From WHSW01 sp963781265 (GTDB lineage Bacteria; Actinomycetota; Thermoleophilia; Solirubrobacterales; 70-9), in contig CAWAFH010000018.1 in NCBI GenBank assembly GCA_963781265.1, positions 62,001-126,000 on the forward strand: a stretch of 64,000 bases of DNA. Direction: 5' to 3'. A model generated the notes under the pieces. The model saw only the letters and a program-made list of their open reading frames with translations. It was not told where the DNA came from and made no database searches. Positions 52,609-60,327 of the stretch are shown here, piece by piece; the stretch's first letter is position 1, and every line of letters starts with the position of its first letter. Both the position numbers and the translations under genes were made by a program.

Positions 52609-54120
52609 CTAGAGGCGCTCGAGCACCTCGGCGGCGGCGCGCTCCCCGGAGCGAACGGCCCCGTCCATGTAGCCGGCCCAGTAGTCGGAGGTCTCGGTGC
52701 CCGCCCAGTGAATGCGACCGACCGGGCGGCGCAGCGCCGGGCCATTGGCCGAGAGCTGCCCGAGCCCGGGGATCCCGACCGGGCAGCCCCGGGTCCAGGT
52801 CTCGGCCTTCCAGGCGGTCTCGATGTACTTGCTCGGGTTCGCGGCCTGCGGGCCGAAGAAGTCGACGTAGTTGGCGATCACCGCGCGGCGACGCTGCTTC
52901 GGCTTGAGCTTCGCGAACGAGCGCGCTTGGTCGCCGCCGATGAACCCGAACACGACACCCTTGCCGCCGTCCTCGGGCGAGTCGTCGAAGCTCGCCGAGA
53001 TCGGGCCGTTCTCGTACAGCACCTGGCCGGTGAGCCCGTCGTCGCGCCAGAACGGGCGCGGGTACACGCACGCCGCCTTGGTCAGGTTGCCCTGCGGGAA
53101 GTGGTCGATCAGGTCGACGCGATCATCGGGGAGCCCGGGCTCGTAGTCGATCTTCCCGGTGAGCACCGGGGGCACGGCGACGATCACGCGCTTCGCCCTG
53201 ACCTCCATCCGCTCCGAGTGCACGGTCACCCCGTGACGCTCCTGGACGATCCGCCGAACGGGCGACTCGAGCACCACCGAGCGGCCGAGCTTGCGCGCGA
53301 TCCGCTTGCAGATGACCTGCGAGCCACCGACGAACCGGTACATCTGCGCGCCGTCGCGGGTGTTGAAGTTGCGCTCGAAGGTGCCGATGTTCTGCTCGTT
53401 GCCCGACGAAGCGATGTAGAAGAGGACGTAGAGCAGCGAGATCTCGCGCGGCTCGGCGCCGAAGATCGGCCGGGTCGCAATCGAGGCCAGGTTCTTGAAC
53501 TGCGGCGTGACCGTGTTCTCGTCGACGAACTGCTGCAGCGTCTGCGCGTCGTACTCGGCCGCCTTCGGTGCCGACCAGGGGGCGTCGACCGGAACCTCCT
53601 TCGACATCTCGTCCAGCCGGGTGACGAACTGGATCAGGTCGGGGAGGATGGTGGGGTCGGGGGGCGCCGAGCCGGTGAAGCTCGTGTCGCTGAAGCGCAG
53701 GCGCGCCCCGTTCGCGATGTAGAGGTTGTCGCCGGTGTCGTAGGTGTTGAAGAGGCCGACCCCGAGCTTCTCGCCGAGGGCGATCACCCGATCCTGGGTC
53801 GGCCCGGCGAAGGTGCCGCCGCGCTCGGTCACGTCGCCGCCGCCGATCTCGGCGTTGAGCACGCGGCCGCCGACGCGGTCGCGGGCCTCGAGCACGACCG
53901 TCGAGTGCCCCTGGCGCTCGAGCTCGCGAGCCGCGGTCAGCCCCGCGAAGCCGGCCCCGACGATCGCGACGTCGGCGCGGCGGCGGCGCTTGTGGCGCGG
54001 TTTCGCGCTGCCGGCGAGGGCTTCGGGGGCGGCGCCGAGCACCGCGCCGGCCGAGGCCGCGGCCCCGGTTCCGAGCAGGCGCCGGCGAGAGATCGCGGAG
54101 CTTGGAGGTGTGTCGGTCAT
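52609..54120 (-). CDS. TAT-exported flavin monoamine oxidase family protein
   Basis: The product has 503 residues. An SRRRLLGTG twin-arginine motif at residues 11-19 with an Ala-rich h-region predicts folded export. The FAD site ADVAIVGAGFAGLTAARELE and LEARDRVGGRV follow. The C-terminal FAD-binding GRIHWAGTETSDYWAGYMDGAVRSGERAA is the amine-oxidase hallmark. It resembles putrescine/monoamine oxidases that release hydrogen peroxide outside the membrane. Substrate not assigned. Stand-alone gene. Confidence 0.92.
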   Translation of the reverse strand: MTDTPPSSAISRRRLLGTGAAASAGAVLGAAPEALAGSAKPRHKRRRRADVAIVGAGFAGLTAARELERQGHSTVVLEARDRVGGRVLNAEIGGGDVTERGGTFAGPTQDRVIALGEKLGVGLFNTYDTGDNLYIANGARLRFSDTSFTGSAPPDPTILPDLIQFVTRLDEMSKEVPVDAPWSAPKAAEYDAQTLQQFVDENTVTPQFKNLASIATRPIFGAEPREISLLYVLFYIASSGNEQNIGTFERNFNTRDGAQMYRFVGGSQVICKRIARKLGRSVVLESPVRRIVQERHGVTVHSERMEVRAKRVIVAVPPVLTGKIDYEPGLPDDRVDLIDHFPQGNLTKAACVYPRPFWRDDGLTGQVLYENGPISASFDDSPEDGGKGVVFGFIGGDQARSFAKLKPKQRRRAVIANYVDFFGPQAANPSKYIETAWKAETWTRGCPVGIPGLGQLSANGPALRRPVGRIHWAGTETSDYWAGYMDGAVRSGERAAAEVLERL

Positions 54121-54246
54121 GCGCGGATCCTTTCAGCTAACCCGGGAGCGCCGCAGCGGTTGCGCCGCTGGGGCGGTGGGTGGCGCGCTAGTGGCGACGC
54201 TTGCGCTTCCTGACCACCTTCCACGACGCCCGGGCCGGCGTCGCGT

Positions 54247-54252
54247 CACAGT
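54247..54252 (+). promoter_or_regulatory. -10 box, leaderless-type
   Basis: CACAGT ends 6 bases before GTG 54259 of apbE; weaker match than the others. Confidence 0.35.
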
Positions 54253-54258
54253 GGGGCT

Positions 54259-55206
54259 GTGGACGAACGTGCCTTCCGGGCGATGGGGACGCAGATCCGA
54301 ATCATGGTCGACTCGCAGGCCGACCAGGGGGCTACGGCGCCGCTCGTCACGCTCATCTCGGTCGAGGCTCAGCTCCTCGACTTCGATCGCCGGCTCTCCC
54401 GCTTTCGGCCTGACAGCGAGCTCTCGCTGCTCAACCGAGACCCCCGCGAGCGGGTTCCCGCCTCGGCGTTGCTGCGCGATGCCGTCCGCGCGGCGATCTG
54501 GGCGGCGGAGCGAACAGACGGCCTCGTCGACCCGACCCTCGTGCCGGAGCTGATCGCGGCCGGCTATGAGCGCTCGCGCGACGGGGTCGTGTCGGCATCG
54601 CTCGCCGACGCATTGGCGGCGGCTCCCGACCGACGACCGGCGCGCCCGGACCCACACCGGCGCTGGCGCTCGATTCAGGTTCTCGACGACCTCGGGGAGA
54701 TCCGGCGACCTCCCGGGGTGATGTTCGACAGCGGCGGGGTCGGCAAGGGCCTCGCCGCGGACCTGGTGGCCCGTGCCCTCGAGTCGCTCGACCGCTACGC
54801 GATCGACATCGGCGGGGACGTGCGGGTCGGCGGGCGCGACCCGGACTCCGAGCCGGTCGAGATCGAGGTTCGCCATCCGCTCAGCGGAGCCGCCGCGGAC
54901 CTGTTCGAGTTGCGCTCGGGAGCGGTGGCGACCTCGGGCCTGGACGTGCGCGTCTGGGCCCTGCCGGCGGGCGGCTTCGCACACCATCTGATCGACCCGA
55001 GCAGCGGCGAGCCGGCGTGGACCGGGGTGATCGGCGCGACGGCCCGGGCCCCGACGGGGGTCGAGGCCGACACGCTCGCCAAGGCGGCCTTGCTCATGGG
55101 CCCGGACGGCGCCCGGGATGTCCTCGCCGCTCACGGTGGGCTCATCGTCACCGACGATGGGGCGGTGGAGCGGATCCCGACGCCTGGCGGTGTGGGCGAC
55201 AACTGA
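54259..55206 (+). CDS. apbE: FAD:protein FMN transferase ApbE
   Basis: The product has 315 residues. ApbE attaches FMN covalently to Thr/Ser of exported redox proteins using FAD. RAFRAMGTQIRIMV at the N-terminus, DFDRRLSRFRPDSELSLLN, MFDSGGVGKGLAADLVARAL and IDIGGDVRVGGRDPDSEPVE are family blocks, with HHLIDPSSGEPAWTG near the end and a Mg-site Asp/Thr region at GVEADTLAKAALLMG. No signal peptide, so cytosolic or N-terminal-anchorless. It heads a six-gene redox cluster, but no protein with an FMN-binding flavinylation motif is seen in the window. Confidence 0.93.
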   Translation: MDERAFRAMGTQIRIMVDSQADQGATAPLVTLISVEAQLLDFDRRLSRFRPDSELSLLNRDPRERVPASALLRDAVRAAIWAAERTDGLVDPTLVPELIAAGYERSRDGVVSASLADALAAAPDRRPARPDPHRRWRSIQVLDDLGEIRRPPGVMFDSGGVGKGLAADLVARALESLDRYAIDIGGDVRVGGRDPDSEPVEIEVRHPLSGAAADLFELRSGAVATSGLDVRVWALPAGGFAHHLIDPSSGEPAWTGVIGATARAPTGVEADTLAKAALLMGPDGARDVLAAHGGLIVTDDGAVERIPTPGGVGDN

Positions 55207-55304
55207 GATCGCTGAGTAGTCGCTCCGGAAGAACTCGCGGCCCTCCCGACGTACGGTCGATGTGCGATGGACCGCCAGATCGACACATCCAGGGACGGCG
55301 CTCG

Positions 55305-56507
55305 ATGAGCGCCGGGATTCTGATCGTCGGTGCCGGATTGGCGGCGCAGCGATGCTGCGAGACGCTCCGCGCCCGCGGCTTCGAAGGTGTCGTTCGGATG
55401 GTCGGCGACGAGCAGCGCCCGCCTTATGACCGGCCGCCGCTCTCGAAGGGCGTGCTCGCGGGCGACCGCGATCCGGACACACTGGGATTTCGCGCGCCGC
55501 AGTGGTACGGCGACAACGGGGTCGAGCTGCTGCTCGGCGAGCGCGCCGTCGCGCTCGACCCCCGGCTCAAGACCGTCACCCTGGCCTCCGGCGCGATCCT
55601 CGACTACGACTCAGTCGTCGTCGCCACCGGGAGCCGACCGCGCCCGCTTCCCGGCACCGAGGCCTACGCGAACACGCACCTTCTGCGCGGCGTCGATGAC
55701 GCGATTCGCCTGCGCGACGCGCTCGCCCCGGGCGTTCGCCTGATCGCGATCGGCGCCGGGTTCATCGGGCTCGAGGTCGCCGCCACGGCGCGGCTGGCCG
55801 GCGCCGAGGTGACCGTGCTCGAGGCAGCACCCGCCCCGTTGATGCGGGTGCTCGTCCCCGAGCTTGCCGACTGGTTTGTCGATCTTCACCGCGCCGCCGG
55901 TGTCGAGGTCGTGCTCTCGGCCCACGTCGCCAAGTTCGGCGAGGGACCGCGTGGCGCCGCGTGGGTCCAGCTCACGGACGGCCGGCGCCTCGAATGCGAC
56001 GCGCTCGCCGTCGGCATCGGCGTGGTCCCGGCGACCGAGTGGGTGGAGGGCAGCGGCCTCGACCCGTCCGGGGTTCAGGTCGACGCCACCGGGTTCACCG
56101 GGATTCCCGGGGTCTTCGCCGCCGGGGACGCCGCGCGCGCACCGAACCCCGTGACCGGTGTCCACGAACGCTGCGAGCAGTGGGAGGCCGCAGCTCGCCA
56201 GGGCGCGCAGGTCGCGCGCGCGATCCTCGGCCTCGAGCCGGCTCCGCCGGCGCTTCCGTCGTTCTGGACCGACCAATACGGCCACCGGATTCAGCTCGTG
56301 GGCGACGCCCGGGAGGCCGACGCGGTCGAGCTCGATGGTGACCGCGACTCCGGCGAGTTCAGCGCGCTGCTGTCGCGCGACGATCTTCCGGTCGCCGGCA
56401 TGGCGATCGACCGACCGCGGTCGATCCCGGCGATGCGCCGGTTGATCGAGGCCGCGCAAGTCAACCCCGACAGGAGACGAGATGAAGTACCTGCCACAAA
56501 TCGATGA
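55305..56507 (+). CDS. Ferredoxin reductase-type FAD/NAD(P)H oxidoreductase
   Basis: The product is 400 residues from ATG 55305. FAD motif ILIVGAGLAAQRCCETL, PPYDRPPLSKGVLAG (diagnostic for the oxygenase/P450 ferredoxin reductase family), VVVATGSRPRPLPG, NAD motif LIAIGAGFIGLEVAATARLAGA, and GVFAAGDAAR for the second FAD contact. The C-terminal reductase domain has FWTDQYGHRIQLVG. Electrons flow from NAD(P)H to the ferredoxin encoded next, which overlaps its 3' end by 26 bases. Confidence 0.93.
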   Translation: MSAGILIVGAGLAAQRCCETLRARGFEGVVRMVGDEQRPPYDRPPLSKGVLAGDRDPDTLGFRAPQWYGDNGVELLLGERAVALDPRLKTVTLASGAILDYDSVVVATGSRPRPLPGTEAYANTHLLRGVDDAIRLRDALAPGVRLIAIGAGFIGLEVAATARLAGAEVTVLEAAPAPLMRVLVPELADWFVDLHRAAGVEVVLSAHVAKFGEGPRGAAWVQLTDGRRLECDALAVGIGVVPATEWVEGSGLDPSGVQVDATGFTGIPGVFAAGDAARAPNPVTGVHERCEQWEAAARQGAQVARAILGLEPAPPALPSFWTDQYGHRIQLVGDAREADAVELDGDRDSGEFSALLSRDDLPVAGMAIDRPRSIPAMRRLIEAAQVNPDRRRDEVPATNR

Positions 56508-56688
56508 GCAAGCATGCGCCGCGCACGGTGACTGCGTCGACATCGCCCCGGGGGTGTTTGCGCTCGACGACACCGCGAGGGTGATCGGCGAGGGTCCGCC
56601 GGAGCTGATCATGAAGGCCGCCGAGTCGTGCCCCTCGGTCGCGATCACAGTGATCGACGAGGACTCCGGTGAGCAGATTTATCCATAG
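56482..56688 (+). CDS. 3Fe-4S-type ferredoxin
   Basis: A 68-residue acidic protein. Cys12, His15 and Cys18 (CAAHGDC) and Cys50 (ESCPSVAI) give the CxxHxxC...CP pattern of single-cluster ferredoxins that serve P450s; His at the second position is typical of the 3Fe-4S or His-liganded 4Fe-4S kind. AGGAGA precedes ATG 56482. It should take electrons from the reductase whose end it overlaps. No P450 lies in the window, so the acceptor is open. Confidence 0.92.
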   Translation: MKYLPQIDEQACAAHGDCVDIAPGVFALDDTARVIGEGPPELIMKAAESCPSVAITVIDEDSGEQIYP

Positions 56689-57238
56689 ACCGCCGCTCGT
56701 CCTCGGGCTGATCGCCCTCGCGGTGACAGCGTTTGGCGCGTGCGGGGGAGACACGAACCGCTCTGAGACGACGGTGACCGTCTCGACCCCGCCGAGTTCG
56801 GCCACTTACGGCCAGCAGCTGCCGGGGACTCCGGCGGTCGCGCCGGTGAACGATCCAGCGCGCCGCGCGTACGTTCGCCGCGTCGATGACGTCTGCCGCA
56901 CGCTCGACCGCGAGCGAAACGCCGCCCGCGAGCAGGCGTCCGAGGGAGTCGAGGACGCTCAGGGCGCGCGGGCGTACGACGACTCGATCGCGCTCGGCGA
57001 GCGCCAGCTCCGCGAGATCAAGGCGATCCCGGTTCCGCCGGGCGAGTCACAGCTCATCCGCACCAATGTCTTCGACGTGATCGAGCGCCAGCTCGAGCTG
57101 CGGCGCGAGATGCAGACCGCGCTCGCCGAGCAGGATGTGGAGAGCCTGCAGGCGCAGCGGGCTCAGCTCGACAGCCTGACCCAGTCGCTCCTCGGGTTCG
57201 CGCGCGGCTACGGCTTCCGGGTCTGCGGAGAGGACTGA
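56669..57238 (+). CDS. Lipoprotein with helical domain, unknown function
   Basis: A 189-residue product from GTG 56669, overlapping the ferredoxin end by 20 bases. The signal helix (LVLGLIALAVTAF) ends in a lipobox with Cys at about residue 25 (FGACGGD). After a Ser/Thr/Pro linker comes an alpha-helical region with DDVCRTLDRERNAAREQA, IKAIPVPPGE and the final GFRVCGED; the two remaining Cys may form a disulfide. The pattern recurs in actinobacterial lipoproteins of unknown role. Placement between ferredoxin and the membrane haem protein suggests an extracytoplasmic part of that system. Confidence 0.75.
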   Translation: MSRFIHRPPLVLGLIALAVTAFGACGGDTNRSETTVTVSTPPSSATYGQQLPGTPAVAPVNDPARRAYVRRVDDVCRTLDRERNAAREQASEGVEDAQGARAYDDSIALGERQLREIKAIPVPPGESQLIRTNVFDVIERQLELRREMQTALAEQDVESLQAQRAQLDSLTQSLLGFARGYGFRVCGED

Positions 57239-57242
57239 ACCG

Positions 57243-57482
57243 ATGGATGAGAACCGCACGGCCCCGACGCCCCCGCCCACTCCGCGCGCGAAGCCGCGGC
57301 CGCTCCCGAGTCCGCTGGCCGTGATCACGGCCGCCCTCGGCCTCTTCTTCGTCGTCCTCACGCTGATGGCGATCCAGGTCCGCAACGGTCGCGACCCGGC
57401 GCTCGGGCCCGGCCCAGTGGTGGCACCGAAGACGGCTCAGGCCACTGGCAAGGGCTCGGCGAGCCAGGCGGGCCAGGCGTAA
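57243..57482 (+). CDS. Small proline-rich single-span membrane protein
   Basis: 79 residues from ATG 57243, 4 bases after the lipoprotein stop. Pro-rich N-terminus (TAPTPPPTPRAKPRPLPSP), one membrane span (AVITAALGLFFVVLTLMAIQV) and a short Gly/Ala/Gln tail outside. No family recognised. In the operon with the redox genes. Confidence 0.65.
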   Translation: MDENRTAPTPPPTPRAKPRPLPSPLAVITAALGLFFVVLTLMAIQVRNGRDPALGPGPVVAPKTAQATGKGSASQAGQA

Positions 57483-57524
57483 GCAGGCGACCAAGATCGT
57501 CACGCAGACCTCGCCGACAGCGCC

Positions 57525-57761
57525 ATGAGCGCCGGGGTCGCGAAGCCGGCGTTCCGCGAGGTCCGGCGGCCGGGTTGGCGGACGAAGTTCCTGGCGATCG
57601 TGATCATTGTCGCGCTGGCCGCGCTCGCGGCCTACGCCGTGTACGCGCCGCCGACGAAGGTCTCGGTCGGCTCGTCGACCAACGCACAACCGCAGCAGCG
57701 AGCCGCGCCACCGGCTCCGGCCGGTGAGCCCGAGGGTGAGAGTGGTGAGGGTGGTGACTGA
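57525..57761 (+). CDS. Small single-span membrane protein with acidic tail
   Basis: 78 residues from ATG 57525. Basic N-terminus (FREVRRPGWRTK), one span (FLAIVIIVALAALAAYAVY) and an exported Pro/Gln/Glu tail. No cysteines, no FMN-attachment motif and no family recognised. Its layout mirrors the preceding small gene, suggesting paired accessory subunits. Overlaps the next gene by 8 bases. Confidence 0.65.
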   Translation: MSAGVAKPAFREVRRPGWRTKFLAIVIIVALAALAAYAVYAPPTKVSVGSSTNAQPQQRAAPPAPAGEPEGESGEGGD

Positions 57762-58362
57762 GCCCGATCCGTCCCAATACTCGTTCTGGCTCGCCTCCCG
57801 GTCGGCCGGGATCGTCGCGTTCTTGCTGATCGCGACCGCGGTGATCCTCGGCCTGTACATGGCCGGTGGCGTCTCGCGTCGGCCCGGCGCCAAGCGCACC
57901 CTGGTGAAGGTGCACGAGCAGATCGCACTGGCGGCGCTGACTGCGATCGCCGCCCACGGCCTGCTGTTGCTGGGCGATAAGTGGCTCAACCCGGGTGTCA
58001 GCGGCATCTTCGTCCCGTTCACGATGAGCTACCGGCCGCTGTGGACCGGGCTCGGGATCACCGCCGGCTACCTCGCCGCGATCCTCGGCCCGACGTTCTA
58101 TCTGCGGCGCCGGATCGGCGCCAAACGCTGGCGCCAGATCCACAGGACCACGGTCGTCGTCTACGTGCTCGCGGTGCTGCACTCGCTCGGCTCGGGCACC
58201 GATGGTGGCAGCCTGTGGTTCCAGGCACTCGTTGTCGCGACCGCGGTGCCAATTGTCACCCTGCTCGCGATCCGTTACGGGTTCGCCAAGCGCGGGAGGC
58301 GGAGCCCCGCCCGGCCGGTCGCGGACCCGCCGCGCCGGGCCGCGCCGGGAACGGCCGACTAG
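57754..58362 (+). CDS. Ferric-reductase-like transmembrane haem protein
   Basis: The product is about 202 residues from GTG 57754; several in-frame GTGs just upstream are alternatives. Five to six membrane spans. Two His pairs across membrane helices, VHEQIALAALTAIAAHG and IHRTTVVVYVLAVLHS, have the 13-14 residue spacing of bis-haem b ferric reductase / MsrQ-type domains. Such proteins move electrons from a cytoplasmic flavin or ferredoxin to acceptors outside. In this cluster the likely donor is the ferredoxin pair; the acceptor is unknown. Convergent with the next gene, 4-base overlap. Confidence 0.85.
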   Translation: MTEPDPSQYSFWLASRSAGIVAFLLIATAVILGLYMAGGVSRRPGAKRTLVKVHEQIALAALTAIAAHGLLLLGDKWLNPGVSGIFVPFTMSYRPLWTGLGITAGYLAAILGPTFYLRRRIGAKRWRQIHRTTVVVYVLAVLHSLGSGTDGGSLWFQALVVATAVPIVTLLAIRYGFAKRGRRSPARPVADPPRRAAPGTAD

Positions 58363-58724
58363 GACACGTGGGTGGTGGCGGACTTCGCCGCCGCGCAGGT
58401 GCCGGCGGACGAGTGCATGGCCGGCGCCTTCGCGTAGTAGTCGCCGGCGGGGATCTGCGCAACCGGGACGCTCCAACGTCCGCCGGGCCGCGCCGTGCCG
58501 GCGCCGGTCAGCGGATCGCGGCCGGGGCCTTTGCGATAAACGGAAACCTCGCGTCCCGCCACGCAGCCGGCATGCGATCGCACGTGGCCGGCGAACTGGC
58601 CGCCGGATGACGGCGAGTAGGCGATCGAGAGCTTCGTCTGGAAGCTGGGGCCGGCGATCGTAGTCGCGCTGCTCGAGAGCGCGAGCACGGCGACGATCAG
58701 TCCCAGCATGAGTTTCGGGTTCAT
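58359..58724 (-). CDS. Secreted beta-sandwich protein, unknown function
   Basis: 121 residues from ATG 58724 with strong GAGGAGG upstream. Signal peptide (LMLGLIVAVLALSSSATTIAG). The mature part has FAGHVRSHAGCVAGREVSVYR, then RPGGRWSVPVAQIPAGDYYAKA and one more Cys near the end, a repeat-unit pattern seen in many exported proteins of this bacterial group, probably an Ig/carboxypeptidase-regulatory-like fold with one disulfide. Role unknown. Confidence 0.75.
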   Translation of the reverse strand: MNPKLMLGLIVAVLALSSSATTIAGPSFQTKLSIAYSPSSGGQFAGHVRSHAGCVAGREVSVYRKGPGRDPLTGAGTARPGGRWSVPVAQIPAGDYYAKAPAMHSSAGTCAAAKSATTHVS

Positions 58725-58859
58725 TGGTGCCTCCTCGGGCATCGGATTTCGAGCCGAAGCTATGGCGGTGCTCCACAGCGGCAGGTCACGCCACGGCTAG
58801 CGTTTGGCAAGCTCGATCGGCGGCTCACGAACCTGATCGGGTGCGCGTTTCACAACGTG

Positions 58860-59735
58860 ATGGAGCTCGAATTGCGCCCCCGCCCACCCTTCGAACCCGC
58901 GCCGCTGCTCGGCTTCTTCGCCCGTCGCGCGGTGCCCGGCGTCGAGGCGGTCACCGACGGCGACTACCGTCGCTCGCTGCGGCTCGCCGGCGGGGCCGCG
59001 GTACTCGAGCTGCGCCCGCGGCGCGATGTGATCCGCGTTAGCGCGGCCCTCGCCGATCGGGCCGACCGCCCCGCCGCCGAGGCCGCCTGCCGAGCACTGT
59101 TTGATCTCGACGCCGCGCCGAGCCGGGTGCTCGAGGCGCTCGGGCCGGATCCGTTGATCGGGGATGCGGTCCGCGCGGCTCCCGGCCGCCGCGTCCCCGG
59201 CCACCCGGACCCGGGCGAGCTGGCGATCCGGGCGGTGATCGGCCAGCAGGTCTCGATCGCCGCCGCGGCGACGGTCGCCGGCCGCCTGGTCACCGAGTTC
59301 GGTGAGCCGCTCGCCGAGCCGCTCGACGGGATCACCCATCTGTTCCCCGCACCGGCCGCGCTCGCCGCGCTCGCCCCCGAGTCGCTGCCGATGCCGCGCG
59401 CCCGCGGCCGGGCGCTGATCGGGCTCGCCGCGGCTCTGGCCTCCGGTGATCTGGAGCTGGCCCCCGGAGCCGACCCGGGCGCCGCCCGCGAGCGGCTCAT
59501 CGCGCTGCCGGGGATCGGCCCGTGGACGGCCGACTACGTCGCGATGCGGGCGCTCGGCGACCGCGACGCCTTCCTGGCCTCCGACCTCGGCGTCCGGCGG
59601 GCGCTCGAGCGCCTCGGCGAGGACGGCTCACCCATCCGCGCCGCCGAGCTCGCGGAGCGGTGGCGCCCCTACCGCGCCTATGCCCTTCAGCACCTCTGGT
59701 CCACCCTGGAAACGAAAGAACGGAGAATCAAGTGA
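58860..59735 (+). CDS. alkA: DNA-3-methyladenine glycosylase II (AlkA)
   Basis: A 291-residue base-excision enzyme removing alkylated purines. The N-terminal AlkA domain (LRPRPPFEPAPLLGFFARRAVPG) is followed by the HhH-GPD core: AIRAVIGQQVSIAAAATVAGR, LIALPGIGPWTADYVAMRAL (helix-hairpin-helix) and the catalytic Asp in AFLASDLGVRRALE. GTG 58857 directly before ATG 58860 is also possible. The stop overlaps ogt (GTGA), making an alkylation-repair operon without an Ada regulator. Confidence 0.93.
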   Translation: MELELRPRPPFEPAPLLGFFARRAVPGVEAVTDGDYRRSLRLAGGAAVLELRPRRDVIRVSAALADRADRPAAEAACRALFDLDAAPSRVLEALGPDPLIGDAVRAAPGRRVPGHPDPGELAIRAVIGQQVSIAAAATVAGRLVTEFGEPLAEPLDGITHLFPAPAALAALAPESLPMPRARGRALIGLAAALASGDLELAPGADPGAARERLIALPGIGPWTADYVAMRALGDRDAFLASDLGVRRALERLGEDGSPIRAAELAERWRPYRAYALQHLWSTLETKERRIK

Positions 59736-60253
59736 TCGCCACCGAGACCACCCTCTACACGACGTTCGACTCACCGATCGGCGAGCTGCTCGCGGTCGGC
59801 GACGGCGAGGCGGTGACCGGGCTCTACATGCAGAAGGGCGGCCGACCGAAGCCGGTCGCACGGAGCTGGAGCCGGGCCGACGACCCGTTCGCTCGGCTGC
59901 GCGACCAGCTCGGCGAGTACTTCGCGGGCGAGCGCCGGGAGTTCGAGCTCGAGCTCGAGATGCGCGGCTCGGAGTTCGAGCGCCGCGTGTGGACGGCGCT
60001 GACCGAGATCCCATACGGCGAGACGCGCGCCTACGGCGAGATCGCGACCGCGATCGGCGCGCCGGGCCGGGCGCGCGCGGTCGGCGCCGCGAACGGCCGC
60101 AACCCGATCGCGATCGTCGTCCCCTGCCACCGCGTGATCGGCGCCGACGGCAGCCTCACCGGTTACGCGGGCGGCCTCGAGCGCAAGCGCCTGCTGCTGG
60201 ACCTGGAAGCTCCGCTGAGCCAGCTCGACCTGGGCTCCTCCTCGACCCGCTGA
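59732..60253 (+). CDS. ogt: Methylated-DNA--[protein]-cysteine S-methyltransferase (Ogt type)
   Basis: The product is 173 residues from GTG 59732. It transfers O6-alkyl groups from guanine to its own Cys in the intact IVVPCHRVIGADGSLTGYAGG motif. FERRVWTALTEIPYGETRAYGEIATAIGAPGRARAVGAANGRNP is the DNA-binding helix region (quoted in part: PYGETRAYGEIA). The N-terminal domain YTTFDSPIGELLAVGD is present, so it is Ogt rather than Ada-C. Works with AlkA in direct and excision repair of alkyl damage. Confidence 0.95.
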   Translation: MIATETTLYTTFDSPIGELLAVGDGEAVTGLYMQKGGRPKPVARSWSRADDPFARLRDQLGEYFAGERREFELELEMRGSEFERRVWTALTEIPYGETRAYGEIATAIGAPGRARAVGAANGRNPIAIVVPCHRVIGADGSLTGYAGGLERKRLLLDLEAPLSQLDLGSSSTR

Positions 60254-60278
60254 TCCGACCGCCGCGCGCCGCCCACTC

Positions 60279-60327
60279 GCCGACGGGTTGATTTCGTTGC
60301 TCTGTCTGGCGTTTTCAACCCGTCGGC
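60279..60327. terminator. Bidirectional terminator-like hairpin between ogt and the oxidase
   Basis: GCCGACGGGTTGA (60279-60291) pairs exactly with TCAACCCGTCGGC (60315-60327) around 23 bases. The right arm contains the oxidase stop codon. The loop, read on the minus strand, has CGCCAGACAGAGCAACGAAA, similar to the loop of repeat copy A, so it may be a distant member of that family. Confidence 0.55.
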
